Shown here piece after piece: positions 35,533 through 47,157 of a stretch of DNA of 64,000 bases. Position 1 is the stretch's first letter, and the number at the start of each line of letters is the position of its first letter. This DNA comes from Ustulina deusta. Lineage: Eukaryota > Ascomycota > Sordariomycetes > Xylariales > Xylariaceae. The DNA is taken from the NCBI GenBank assembly GCA_023159155.1, contig JAJNNX010000017.1, positions 744,001-808,000 on the forward strand. The letters run 5' to 3'. The translations under genes and the position numbers were made by a program. The notes beneath the pieces were generated by a model that was given only the letters and a program-made list of their open reading frames with translations, was not told where the DNA came from and did not search any database.

Positions 35533-37344
35533 ATGGAGAAAAAAGAGAGCGGGAAATCAGAGATAGAGAGTCAGTCTAACAACGAGCAGTGTAGGCTACC
35601 TAGAACCCTCCGTGCTCTGAAAAACTCGGAAGCGGCGAAGAACCATCCTCGAACCCTCATAATCTGTCTTGATGGCACGGGTGATCAGTTTGACAACGAC
35701 AACAGCAACATCGTTCATTTTGTTTCATGCCTTAAAAAACACTCTCCTGAACAGCAAGTGACTTACTATCAATCTGGTATCGGCACTTATGACAAGGGAG
35801 GTTTGACAAATGGCATTGGCGCGGCCCTGGACATGGCGGTGGGCAGCGGATTGGGTATGTAAAAGCCAACTCAACACACCTCCATATCAATCTGTTAATA
35901 TTAGTTCCAGGGATTCATGTCAAGGATGCATACAGATTTTTGATGCAAAACTACCGTGAAGGTGACAAGATCTGCTTACTGGGATTTTCCCGGGGCGCGT
36001 ACACGTAAGCTTAGCTGTTGTCCTCTCTCTACACGGACTTTGTATTTACCATTCTACAGAGTTCGATGTCTAGCTGGGATGATTCATAAAGTTGGCTTGT
36101 TACCAGCTAGCAATGGATCCCAAGTCAACTTCGCCTACGACTTCTATAAAAATGACTCGGGCAACGGAGAATATCTCGCCGAAGAGTTCAAGAACACATT
36201 CTGCACCGAAGTCAATGTCTACTTCTTGGGTCTTTTCGATTGCGTCGCCAGTGTCGGTTTCTTCCCTCGGAAACTCCCGTTTAGCAAGACGGCCACGAAC
36301 ACAGTTCGCTACTTCCGGCATGCCATGGCCCTAGACGAACATCGAGCTAAGTTCAAGGTCTGTCACTGGGAAAATGAGCGCTCTGGTGCGACGCCTGGAA
36401 TAGTACGTCGTGGAACCGTCGACCGAACGCCGGGTGGTTGGCTGCATCGTCATCTCAGTCTTGATCGACACTTCAAACACCAGAAAACGCCTGCTGGCAT
36501 GAGCGGCAAGCAGCCAAAAGGTGCATTGAAAAGCGACCAGACTGATGATTCCAGCGATGATGGATGGGATGCCAAGTTCAAAGCTCAGGAAAAGGCAAAT
36601 CATCGCTATAGAGAATTCACCACGGATGCTCTTGAGGTGTGGTTCATGGGCGCACATGCAGACATCGGCGGCGGAGCTGTTCGAAACGAGAGCCGTCACA
36701 TGTTGTCACGCATACCCCTCCGCTGGATGATCCGTCAGTGCTTCGAGTGCGACACGGGCATCTTGTTCGATACGGAGCGCTTAGCAGAGCAGGGCCTCGA
36801 CGTCGTCAATCTTTGGCCCGAGTATCGGGAGCCGACGAAGCCTACCGTCGCTCCTTCGCCTCGACTCATGGCCAAGTATCACAAGAAGGTCCTCGCTCCA
36901 GTTCAGCGACGGTCGACATTTTTGCCCATCGGCCCCGAGGGCTATACCATCGACGACGCGCCGACGCGCGAGGACCTGAATTATATCCTCCCGTCCGAGT
37001 CTGATGAGAACCACTTTGACGCTATGCAGTCGCCCAACGACCAGCTCAAGATTGCTAAGGGCTGGTGGATTCTCGAGCTTTGGCCTGTAAAGATCCGCGT
37101 CTTATCTAGCGACAAGGAGAGCTGGGAGAAGAAGGTTCGAGTCAATTTGGGTCGGTACCGGGGAATCAACAGTCCCAGACCGAACATGCATTGGACTGTG
37201 CAGAAGATGATTGATGATGGGCTGTATGAGCTAAAAACACGTCAGATTAATAGTACCAAGGTGAGTAACTTACTGCCCAATATTTCTGCTATGTTTTCTG
37301 TATTCTCCTTTTAGGAGTTAGGCCGTGTCACAAATCTTCCTTAG
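35533..37344 (+). CDS. DUF2235 alpha/beta-hydrolase-fold protein
   Basis: Family of the T6SS phospholipase-like (DUF2235) catalytic domain, widespread in fungi with mostly unknown substrates. Exons 35533-35854, 35911-36004, 36060-37260 and 37315-37344; all introns are GT...AG, 54-56 bases; 548 residues. ATG at 35533 is the first in frame. Motifs: TLIICLDGTGDQFDNDNSN near the start, the nucleophile elbow GFSRGAYT (Ser134) spanning the second intron, VRCLAGMIHKVGLL, and VWFMGAHADIGGG followed by RIPLRWMIRQC, as in fungal DUF2235 proteins. No signal peptide or membrane helix is seen, suggesting an intracellular protein. The last exon codes only nine residues and is the least certain part. Lipid hydrolysis is a family-based guess. 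Confidence 0.9.
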
Positions 37345-39592
37345 CACCGCGATACTTCTCAAAACTCCTCCAACCCATCTAGTATATCAACTACTAATTA
37401 TTGATGACAGTGGCATGAAGTTGTATGATCGAGTCCAATAGCGATGCGGTCAGTTCGAAGTCATCAGTGTACTTCTACCAATTTCTATGTATAAGGTCAG
37501 AGTAGCTACTGCTGCTTTTGGTGAAAGCAACCATTCATCTATCTACCAAACAAGCCACTTTAGAGACTCTCAAAGTCTCACTTGATATTCCCGTCTTTCA
37601 GGTGAGACGACATTCCTGATACTGGCACTTTGTACCTGGTCTATTCTTTCCATCCCTCTTTATAATTCAGGTAATAGAGGACTACACCCTCACAAAGCCT
37701 TACCTCACTTTTACTCTAATTGTTCATGTTTTCAATTAAATCACTCTAGATACTGGAATTAACAGGTATTATCTTATCAAGACACAATGTAGGTACTTGT
37801 GACAAACAACAGAGTCACAAAATCCCCCCAGTTCCTTTTCCTTGCTTTATATTATTACAAAAACACAATTGATTCCAAGTATTTATTTTAGATAGGCTGC
37901 AGTTATGCGGTAGCACACTTACTTGCCAGACACCTAAAGTTCTAAATCTCATGTTCCACTGCTCTTGTCAAAGGTAGAAGTTGTTTGGTTTCTGGACTGT
38001 TGTTGTAGCCATGTCCCCTCCTTCACCTGAGATGCTGTTAGGTAACTAGGTACCTAGTAGTTTTCCAAGGAATTATTTACCAAGCATTGTTGTGTCTGCG
38101 TAGATGTACTACTGGTACCAAGCAATACCTCGGCAACTTTGTTGTTGCTAGTACAATTGTTTGTGCGCGGTTGCGAGCAGCCGTAGCACTCTACAAACCA
38201 ATTATAAGGCAACATCAACATTGACAATATCTACCTCCTCTCGCTGATGCTTCTGCTGCTGCTGCTAACAACCACAACTGAAGTACCTCAACCTGCACTA
38301 TTGCCCCATTGGGAAGTGCCTTCCAACAAAAAAGACCCTCCAGCTGCACGAGGACATGTTTGTGTTGTCTCCTGTTGCTTCATTTTATCTATTCCCTACC
38401 TGCCTGAGGTACTTAGTACTTGTTTGCGGTGTGGGAGGCAAGCCAACAACACTGGCAGCCCTGTATGCGATGTGAATACCAAGTAGGTATGCTCCTGCCA
38501 CATCACAATCCAACCCACACTCTCAGCTGCTACTCTCCTCTGTAAAATTAAGCCCCTCCTTCCTCTCCTCCCCCCTCTTCTGCTCTCTCGTCCTCTCTTC
38601 TTCTCTCTCCTTCCTTTCTCCTTCTTCCGCCGTCCTTCTCCGGCACACACATGCACATATGCACGCCTGTACGCGGATCGTGTTATAAGTCAGACTCTAC
38701 CGAACACACTCCATGGCACTTTTCAATCTTAAAATAACGTCCTTTCGATTCCCTTGTTGGCCACCATTCACCCTACAACACCTTCCACTTTCCATCCTTG
38801 ACGTGTGAACCCACAACACAAGCACAAAGCACTCGGTGGTTGCGTGTCTGATTAGCACGATACCCTCACCTCTGACTCATCTGAGGTAAGTCACAATCAC
38901 AAGTTAACCACTAGCTGCTGACTTCCTTACGCAGCGCTTACTTCCTCCATTGAAAGATACTCATCGCGTGCCATACCAGCACCACCGCAATATTGCTCCG
39001 CTCCGCGTACGTGCGGGTGGTTCGATCGACCTTGCAGTGACACGCAAGGTCATACTAGACCATCTCTGTCTCGCTGTGCAGCGCTGCTTCCTCAACTCGT
39101 GTAGGTATGTACTTCGAGTTCCGGCGCTTTCCTCTTCTCTTATCTGTGACACCTCCTCAGGATGCCATGCCTTCCATTGACATCGCCCTTGTACTTTCCT
39201 GCGTGCCTAATCTACTTGCTAGGTCGGTACCTACCTCTGGGCCGCTCGGCAAGTAGGTATAGGTTTCGCTACTATACTACTTGCTTTATAATTTCCTTCT
39301 CACCATTTTCCTACCCTTTCCCCTCTCTTATTCTCCTCTCCAACAGTTCTGAGACCTTCGCGCAACAACACAAGTCCATGACGTACATGTATTTTCTTCC
39401 CATCCCTTGACAACCTGTCATGTCACCGTTTTGTAGAGAACCTACTTGACTCATGCCTTGATATTTGTAGCAAGATTACGTCATAACCCCTTGTCTCAAC
39501 TTCATGTATTTCCTCTGTATTTGTTTGGCGTTTTTTTTTTTTGGACATATGATGTATTCATCATGAAATGTAGACTAACTTTCAACAACAGG
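37345..39592. promoter_or_regulatory. Long upstream region of the helicase gene, pyrimidine-rich leader
   Basis: 2.2 kb without a supported coding region. A strong C/T tract at about 38540-38640 on the plus strand resembles the CT-rich stretches near fungal transcription starts. A canonical intron-like unit at 38886-38934 (GTAAGT...CTGAC...GCAG) may be a 5' leader intron. The region is also rich in GGTACC/TAGGTA units near 38040. The 60-86 codon frames are low-complexity shadows of these tracts. Confidence 0.4.
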
Positions 39593-42500
39593 ATGGAGCA
39601 TCAAGGCCCCATCACGGGGCTCGAATGTCAGGTAATAGATCTGCCGACTGCTAAATGACTGTTCCTGAGGCCATATACTAATCCGAATGAATGTAGGACG
39701 AGCTTGAGATCATTCAAAGACACATGAACTTTGACCGTTTAGAGTCAATGGACATTCCTGAATGGCAAACCTACCCTGAAATTCCTACTGCTCGAGACTT
39801 GAACCCTGATTGGGATAACCCAGAAGACCTAGAACGGATTCATAGCCTGCTACCGAACAACTGGGACCACCCATTCCCTGACAAAAATACCTATCTAGAG
39901 ACCCATTATCGTTTGCAGCGTGAGGAGGCCATTGCCCTCTTGCGCTACTCTGTAAGGAAGTACCGCGAACAGCCAAGTATGTTAGATGACGACGAGACGT
40001 GTGTCTACACCAAGGTTAGACTTTCCATTCAAAAGCTGCGGATCTTGGTAGCCTGACACTGCTCAAACCAGGTTTTTGTTCAAGGATATTTGATGACCAG
40101 GATGGGACCCATGTGTCGCATTCAATTCTCAACCGAAAGAGCACAGAAGAAAATCCGCTGGACCCAGACCCGCCGCCTGAACACTGGGAGTCTCGTGGCT
40201 ATATCTACTGCTAAAGATAGCTTTAAAACCATCTGCATGCCTGCAGTCATTGCTGATCGTCCATTCCAGGATGGTCTGGACCAAATTCCTCCTACGATCC
40301 AAATCTTTTGGGCGAACACGGACGATGCAATTTTGGATCCGACCGCCGAACTTGTTATGCTCGAAAGCCGTTTTGGCTACTTTGAGGCCGTACGCCATTG
40401 CATGGTAGGGCTGCAGCACGTGGCCAATGCTGTCACACCTCTAGATAAATATCTAGTCAGCCTCGATGAGAGCGATCTGACAGCCCAGTACGTCCGGGAG
40501 AATCCGAGGATGAACATTGGCTCCCTAGTCCACCATATCCCAGGATCCTCCACCTTGCCCGCAGAAACTGTTCGCCAGTACCTAGCCGAAAGAAGAGAAT
40601 CACTGAGAAACTATCACGTTATCGATGGTATCAACGATAAAATCTCACCCTACACTAATCTTGATAACTCCCAGCTCTCTGCTGTGCATCGCATTCTCAC
40701 TAAGGAGCTAGCTATCATCCAGGGCCCTCCTGGTACTGGAAAAACCTTTACCTCTGTCCAGGCTCTGCAAATCTTACTGGATAGTCAGCCAGAGCGCGGC
40801 AGTAATGTCATTATCGTGGCTGCCCAAACGAATCACGCCGTAGATCAGCTACTAATCCAGCTGATCAACCTCGGCTTCAATACGGTCCGTTTAGGCGGTC
40901 GTACACAAAACGAAGACATCAAACGCTATTCCATGTATAATCTGCGTCGTCGTGCTATGCCTATTCGGTCGCACACAGCAGACAGACGCTACCGAGAATT
41001 CGAAGCAGAACGGAGACAGACCATCACCCGAGTTGAGCATATTGTAGCAGATATCTTTTCTGATGACCTTATGAACCCACAGGTTCTCCAAGCCGCAGGT
41101 ATTATTACACAGAAGCAAGCAGAGTCTTTACTAGCCGAGGATGGATGGGCATGCGCATCATCCGTCGAGGAATCATCCGGCCCACTCTCCCAGTGGCTCG
41201 GCGATCAGCGAATTGAGGCACCATCTATGGACGCGAGGGATCCAGATTTCGATATCCAAGAAAGTGACGAGGCGGTGGACTTTGACGCCGAAGATTATGA
41301 TATTGAGTTGGATGACTGCATTGCCGACGACGACGAAAATAGGGGTAGGGTTCATGGTAGATGGGTGCCCATCAAGTATCAATGGACTGGAGCGAATCCT
41401 CGACAATACAGCGAGGCCGACCTAGTTATTCGCAAGGAGCTTAAACGAGACAATCTATGGGATGTCAGCCAACAGTATCGTGGCGCCATATACCAGTACT
41501 GGCAACGGGAGCTGCTGCGTCTCCGCCATGCCGAGTTCCGCGATGAGCTGGCAGAGAACGCTCGAATATGTAGGAACCTGAAGGCTAACAGATGGTATGG
41601 AGACTTGCGATGCATACGAATGGCCCAGATTGAGATTGTTGGATGCACCACAACCGGCTTGTGTAAATACCGTGGGTTACTCGCTGCCCTCAAGCCGCGC
41701 ACAATGCTCATCGAAGAGGCCGCCGAGACCAAGGAAGCTAGTATTCTCTCAGCTCTATACCCATCACTTCAACAGCTCATCCTTGTCGGTGACCATCAGC
41801 AGTTGGCACCTTCCTGCGATACCCCCTCCCTGGACGAGGCGCCATATCACATTCGTGTTTCGATGTTCGAGCGACTTGTTAAAATGCATATGCCGTATAC
41901 AATGCTCAACATGCAACGCCGTATGCACCCTACCTTGAGGGAAATTCTCAGCCCTTTCTACCCAGGCTTGCAGGACCACCCAGTTGTAAGCAAGCCAGAC
42001 GCTCGTCCACCCATACCAGGCATGGCTCAACAATCCTATTTCTTTCACCATACATGGAGCGAGGGTACGGATGAGAATTTAAGCAAATTCAACATCCTAG
42101 AAGCCGAAATGATCGTGCACTTCATTGACTATCTCCTTATGAATGGCGTCGAAACGGCCAAAATTACCGTCTTGACGTTTTACCGAGGACAACGCAAAAA
42201 GATCCTTAGCGAGTTCAGGAAGTTGAAGCACCGAGAACCCTTCAAAAATGTCCAGACAGTTGACTCTTATCAAGGAGAGGAAAACGACATCGTTATTCTC
42301 TCCCTGGTTCGTAGTAACGGCCCTAACGGACCACATAAAGCTGGTTTTCTTCGGGATAGCAATCGAGGCGTTGTCTCCATTAGCCGTGCCCGCCGTGGCT
42401 TTTACATCTTCGGGAACATGATTAACTTACTGTACGCATGCGTGGAGTCGGAGATGATGTGGGGCCCAGTTTATGATATTTTCCGTCACCAGAATCGGCT

Positions 42501-43675
42501 CAGCTATAATGGGGGATTGCCCATTACTTGCCAACGACACAACAGAACTACTTGGATTAACCACCCTGATGAGTGGATTAACAATCACGGAGGTTGTACA
42601 GAACCCTGCGAAGAGAAACTCGAATGCGGCCATGATTGTGGCCGCCGTTGCCATTGGTATGTCTATCTGCTCAGGGCCTAGTGTTGCTTTCCTTAGCTAT
42701 TTCTTTGTAACAAAACTCTAATGGCATTCTCTTAGGGTCCAGCATAGCCAGTTGGTCTGTACGAAGCCTTGCGAAAAAGTGTTGAGTTGTGGCCATCGTT
42801 GTAGCCTCGAATGCGGCTTCGATTGCCGTTGTCAATGCAATGCCTTTACCGGTGCATATCCCAATGACGAAGCGTGGGATGACGATACAGTCCTAGCCGA
42901 GTCCAGCCAGAACTCAACTGTCTCCAGAGGGCCTGCTGTGCCATTCATCGGGAGCGATGGGCGCATTGGACGAATCTGCGGGGCCTACGATGGATCACGC
43001 AGCGCTCGAGGTAGCTTCGGGTATCGTGGCAGATCAGCGCGGACCCCTGAACAAGTTAGGGCTCAAGGTGCTTCGGTAAGATCACACATACTAGGTCGAG
43101 ATTGGGCGAACTTTGACGCTCGACAGCATGACGCACAACGACGAGCGGAGCTTCACCAATTTGCGGAGCTAGGATCTGCTAATGCCCTTCATCCCTCGGT
43201 GTGTGATAACCAGGCCACCTTCGATATGACGAACTCTATCCAAGAAACATTCCGGCAAGTCACGTTAAACCCGGATGGTAAGCGGAATATCAAAAAGGGT
43301 GTTGTTTCTGAAAAGAGCAGCACTTCGTCACCTGAGGAATCCCAGAACGAGTCGTTTGAAAACAATGCCCCCGAGCGAACCCGAAGCACAGCAGATCTTC
43401 TAAACTTTGACAATGCTGTGCACACAGAGGATTTGGTGATGCAACCACAAAGAATACCAACTGAGAAGCCGAGCCATTCAACCGACGCTCAGCGCTTCAT
43501 GGCCAATCGGCAGGTTTTACCTCGCAATAACCTCCCCACTACGAGGAATGCTGATCTGGTTCGTGCGACGGAAGATAGGGCGGAATGGGAGGTTTCTAGC
43601 ACTGTGTGCGAGATGCGAGATGGTAATTCTGTCCTCGATCATGTGACTGAGGAAGAAAACCTGATGGAGATGTAG
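39593..43675 (+). CDS. Upf1-like SF1 helicase with NF-X1 zinc fingers (ZNFX1/Hrr1 type)
   Basis: An RNA/DNA helicase of the ZNFX1 group; S. pombe Hrr1 and Neurospora SAD-3 of this group act in RNAi heterochromatin and meiotic silencing. Exons 39593-39631, 39697-40014, 40072-42656 and 42736-43675 give 1293 residues; all introns are 57-79 bases with GT...AG ends. Motifs in order: Walker A GPPGTGKT (about residue 337), Q/Ia region VAAQTNHAVDQLL, Walker B variant LIEEAAE, motif III GDHQQLAPS, motif IV QRRMHPTLR, motif V VDSYQGEENDIVILSLVRS and motif VI SRARRGFYIFGN. After the helicase come two NF-X1-type Cys/His clusters (CTEPCEEKLECGHDCGRRCH and CTKPCEKVLSCGHRCSLEC), joined by the last intron, then a roughly 280-residue disordered tail without motifs. 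An acidic insertion (DFDAEDYDIELDD) lies within the helicase core. Orthology to SAD-3 itself, as opposed to a paralogue, is not established. Confidence 0.9.
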
Positions 43676-44424
43676 AGGTCGAAGGAGTAAGATGTCTGCT
43701 GGACTGTGCTGTTGTAATTGGCTCTCGACAACTACTTGGTTAACGGCTGTTATCCAGACACTTCCTAGGATCTGGGTCGGGGATGACGATAACAATGGCC
43801 GAAACATGAGTAGGTTTCCAAACCAGAAAGAAAAAGAAAAAAAAACCTTTGGCATTTTGCACGTGTCTAGATAGACTCTCTGTACTCAAAAGTAGCTAAC
43901 CAATGCTAGATCTCAATGTGGGAAAAGTAAACTTAGGTACCTAGCATAGAGGGCACCCTGATCGGTGCTAGCATGGTTCCTTAGTAAATGGCGGATAACG
44001 ACCAATTAAAATAGCCGGCCCGCCAAACACGACATCACACACGCGCCGCATCGCATGGCTCTCCACCATTCTTCAATCTGATAGGTATCTTGGTGATTCG
44101 ACTGTGCTTCAGGCTTTCAATAAAAAAGTAAGGTCTCTCATACCCAGAAAGTTGTGCTTGAAAGTTTAAGCTAATGTTTATTGCTAGTCGTTGCCGAGCC
44201 CGAATATAAGCTTTGGTCATTAAGCCAACGCATCAACAAATCATGCCACTCTTCCATCGCAATATCTTCTCGTCTGCATAACATACACTAGCTTTACCTG
44301 TATTGTGCTGCCAGTTTTTCCCTTACGTGCGATCCTAAGAAGAAACCTATTAGTCTTCAACCATTCTTTTACAAGACTACATACAACTACACACTTAACC
44401 CTCTGTCGAAATTCGGCCGCAAGG
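43676..44424. other. Intergenic region before SPT8
   Basis: No gene seen. It contains the helicase 3' end and the SPT8 promoter/leader. A TAGGTACCTAG unit lies at about 43935. Confidence 0.5.
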
Positions 44425-46554
44425 ATGGACGACTTTGACCGAGACTCGAATGCGAGTTCCGACAACGAGCACGACCACGATGACGACCTCACTATGCATG
44501 ATGTCGATGCCGAGGAAGATAATGAGAATCCCGACGCGGATGAAGACGACGAGAATGAACCCGACAATGATCACGACAATGACGAGAACAACGAAAACGA
44601 AAACGACAACGAGGACGAGGATGAGGATGACCAAGACCACCATCACGAGACCGACGAGTCGCAACAGCAGCAGCATGAGCAACAACAACAACAGCCGCCC
44701 CCCCTTGCGTCTCGTAAGTCGGCGACACCTGGAGAACAGTCCACGCCCACATGGCGACCAACCGTCCGCCCCGAAGTGCTGACGGCCAAAACCTATGATA
44801 TCGTGCCCACCATGGCCGCCCCCATGGCCACGAGTGTCAATGCTGTTGCCATCACCCCGGATCTGCGCTATTGGATGACTGGTGGAAGCGACGGTTATAT
44901 TAGGAAATATGACGGGCCAGCGACCATCAACGGTAAGACGCTCTTAACGGTGGCTCAACGACACCCCTTTGTCGACTCAGTCACCAAGGCTGGCGTGCTC
45001 ATGTCCTACTGGGAAAACGCCGAATTACCATCCTCTACAGCGCGCCAAGAAGACCTCATTCTCAGCCCCGTTTACAGCTTAGCCGTACACTCCCAAGCGC
45101 TCTGGCTTCTTTCTGGCCTTGAGAGTGGAGGTATCAACCTACAAAGTGTCCGTCACGATGAAGGGAAACGCATCACCTGTCTACAGAAGCATACCAATGC
45201 CGTCAGCGCTCTCACTTTAGCAGCCGATGAAAAAGGTGTCTTGAGTGGCAGTTGGGACAAGAATATCTTTGATTGGGATCTCAACACAGGCGCCGTGTCT
45301 AGGCAGTTTGACGGAAGCGGTGGCCAAATATCGGCCATCGAGCTTAGACCCACGAGCGGCGCGCCGATCCCACTCGAGGCAAGCGAGGAGATACTTCCTA
45401 GCGACACTTTCTCGGACAACAACGGGTTCCCATCAACAACCCATAACCTCGACTTCAAACTGGAAAACGACGTAAAGAGGGAAACGAACGGCTCGGGGGT
45501 CAACGGACTCGCCGCACTGTCAGGAGATGGACCCCACGATATGGCAGATGGGCAAAATAGCCCCGGGCACGATAGTCTGTTTGGAGGCAGTGCTGGCTCA
45601 GACCTGTTTGGAGATAATGATGGCATGGGAACCTTCGGAGGTGACGATGACAACGAATTCTCCCGAGCCATGATGCAAGATTCGGCGCAAGACAACATGC
45701 CTATGGGTGACTACAACATGTCTGACCCTAATTTTAACCCTGAAAATGGCCCGGCGCCTGCCGTTCTGCCTCCACCAGGATCCCAACAGAATGGCACCGA
45801 CGCTCCTGTTGATCCTACAAACTCCAATATGGCTAGTGTCGATATGACAAATGGTGCAACCACTTTCATGTCTGCGACACAAGAGCCCGCGGCGTCAACA
45901 ACAGCCAACTCCTTTTCCATGGAGCCTCTGCATGCAGACTTATCGACAGGGCACGAAGGCGAACTGTTACCCCAGTCGCCCTCGACTCTATTCGCCGCAC
46001 CGCCCATCACCCACCACGACACGACCCAGACATCCAGCAGCACATTTCTCTCGGCATCGATCGACGGCACCATCCGCATCTGGGACCGCCGCATGCAGAA
46101 CCCCGTGGCACGGATCGGCAACCGACCGGGCGTTCCGCCGTGGTGCATGGGGGTATGCTGGAGTCCGGACGGGAACTGGATCTACGCGGGCCGGAGGAAC
46201 GGGACGGTGGAGGAGTTCAGCGTACAGAAGGCCCGCGCTGGCTGGGAGCCCGAGCGCACGCTCCGGTTCCCGGCCGGCAGCGGCCCCGTGAGCTGCGTCC
46301 GCCCCATGCCCAACAGCAGACACCTCGTCTGTGCATCGCACGATATCCTCCGCCTCTACGACCTCCGCTCCGACAACGCCTCCAAGCACGCGCCGCCGCC
46401 CTTCCTCATCATCCCCGGCCCGCCGCGCGCCGGCGTCATCTCCAGTCTCTACATCGACGCCTCGAGCCGCTTCATGATCTCCGCCGCCGGTAACCGGGGC
46501 TGGGAAGGCTCGTGCACGGAGGTGCTCATCGGGTACGAGATTAACGTCCCGTGA
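44425..46554 (+). CDS. SPT8: SAGA complex subunit Spt8 (WD40)
   Basis: Spt8 is a WD40 subunit of the SAGA histone acetyltransferase complex that binds TBP and regulates its delivery to promoters. Single exon, 709 residues from ATG at 44425; the open frame extends upstream but without an ATG. An extremely acidic Asp/Glu/Asn-rich N-terminus (residues about 12-80) and a Gln/Pro run (about 85-100) lead into the conserved start of the propeller (YDIVPTMAAPMATSVNAVA, TGGSDGYIRKYDG, TVAQRHPFVDSV). WD repeats follow (LSGSWDKNIFDWDL, FLSASIDGTIRIWDRR, WSPDGNWIYAGRRNGTVEEF). A roughly 200-residue Asp/Ser/Asn-rich insert lies mid-propeller, as in fungal Spt8. It ends EVLIGYEINVP, the family ending. Confidence 0.9.
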   Translation: MDDFDRDSNASSDNEHDHDDDLTMHDVDAEEDNENPDADEDDENEPDNDHDNDENNENENDNEDEDEDDQDHHHETDESQQQQHEQQQQQPPPLASRKSATPGEQSTPTWRPTVRPEVLTAKTYDIVPTMAAPMATSVNAVAITPDLRYWMTGGSDGYIRKYDGPATINGKTLLTVAQRHPFVDSVTKAGVLMSYWENAELPSSTARQEDLILSPVYSLAVHSQALWLLSGLESGGINLQSVRHDEGKRITCLQKHTNAVSALTLAADEKGVLSGSWDKNIFDWDLNTGAVSRQFDGSGGQISAIELRPTSGAPIPLEASEEILPSDTFSDNNGFPSTTHNLDFKLENDVKRETNGSGVNGLAALSGDGPHDMADGQNSPGHDSLFGGSAGSDLFGDNDGMGTFGGDDDNEFSRAMMQDSAQDNMPMGDYNMSDPNFNPENGPAPAVLPPPGSQQNGTDAPVDPTNSNMASVDMTNGATTFMSATQEPAASTTANSFSMEPLHADLSTGHEGELLPQSPSTLFAAPPITHHDTTQTSSSTFLSASIDGTIRIWDRRMQNPVARIGNRPGVPPWCMGVCWSPDGNWIYAGRRNGTVEEFSVQKARAGWEPERTLRFPAGSGPVSCVRPMPNSRHLVCASHDILRLYDLRSDNASKHAPPPFLIIPGPPRAGVISSLYIDASSRFMISAAGNRGWEGSCTEVLIGYEINVP

Positions 46555-47157
46555 GTGGAGTGTTGTACAATGGCCACGAAACAGACGAACAACGGAGAGA
46601 GAGAGAAAGAAAAAAGAAAAAAAGGGAGAGGGGATATTTGCTTGAAGATATTGACTGATATAGGTGCCCGCGTCGGCGTTTCGCGAGGTGTGGGATAATA
46701 ACTACACAATTGGATTTGACACGGACAGAGGATTTCCCTCGGCGTATTAGGGTTAAAATGGCACTAGAGCGGACAATTTTCTTTACATGGTTGATACCCC
46801 CGTGCTTAGCTGGTGTTTGGATTTGGCGTTGGGAAGGTTTTTATTTATCAGGCGCGAGCTCCCAGGAGATCGGCAAGAGTGGAGAGCAGACTTCAATAGC
46901 AGGATATATTCTGTGCATGATTCATCACCACTTACTCGGTGGATGCATGAAGGCATGTTATACAAGATGTGCAATACCACTTATCCCTTAGGATAGTGCA
47001 AGTGTAACGATAGCAGTCAACTCCATACACCAATGTGCGTGCGTGTGGATGACATCTTTCCACGCTTGATATCACTGGATCGTAAACGCCGCCGTCTCAT
47101 ATCCCATTGTAGTCACACTACTTCATGAACTATCTACCTATCTATCTATAGACAGCC
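46555..47157. other. Convergent 3' intergenic region
   Basis: Lies between the ends of SPT8 (+) and rds1 (-). A purine-rich stretch (GAGAGAGAGAAAGAAAAAAGAAAA) follows the SPT8 stop. No gene seen. Confidence 0.5.

Noticed and set aside
44305..44424. Upstream 40-codon extension of the Spt8 frame
   Set aside because: It has no ATG; the first in-frame ATG at 44425 gives the expected acidic start.
44395..44782. Val/Leu-rich or Thr/Met-rich frames over the start of SPT8
   Set aside because: Shadows of the Asp/Glu/Asn-rich acidic tract in other frames.
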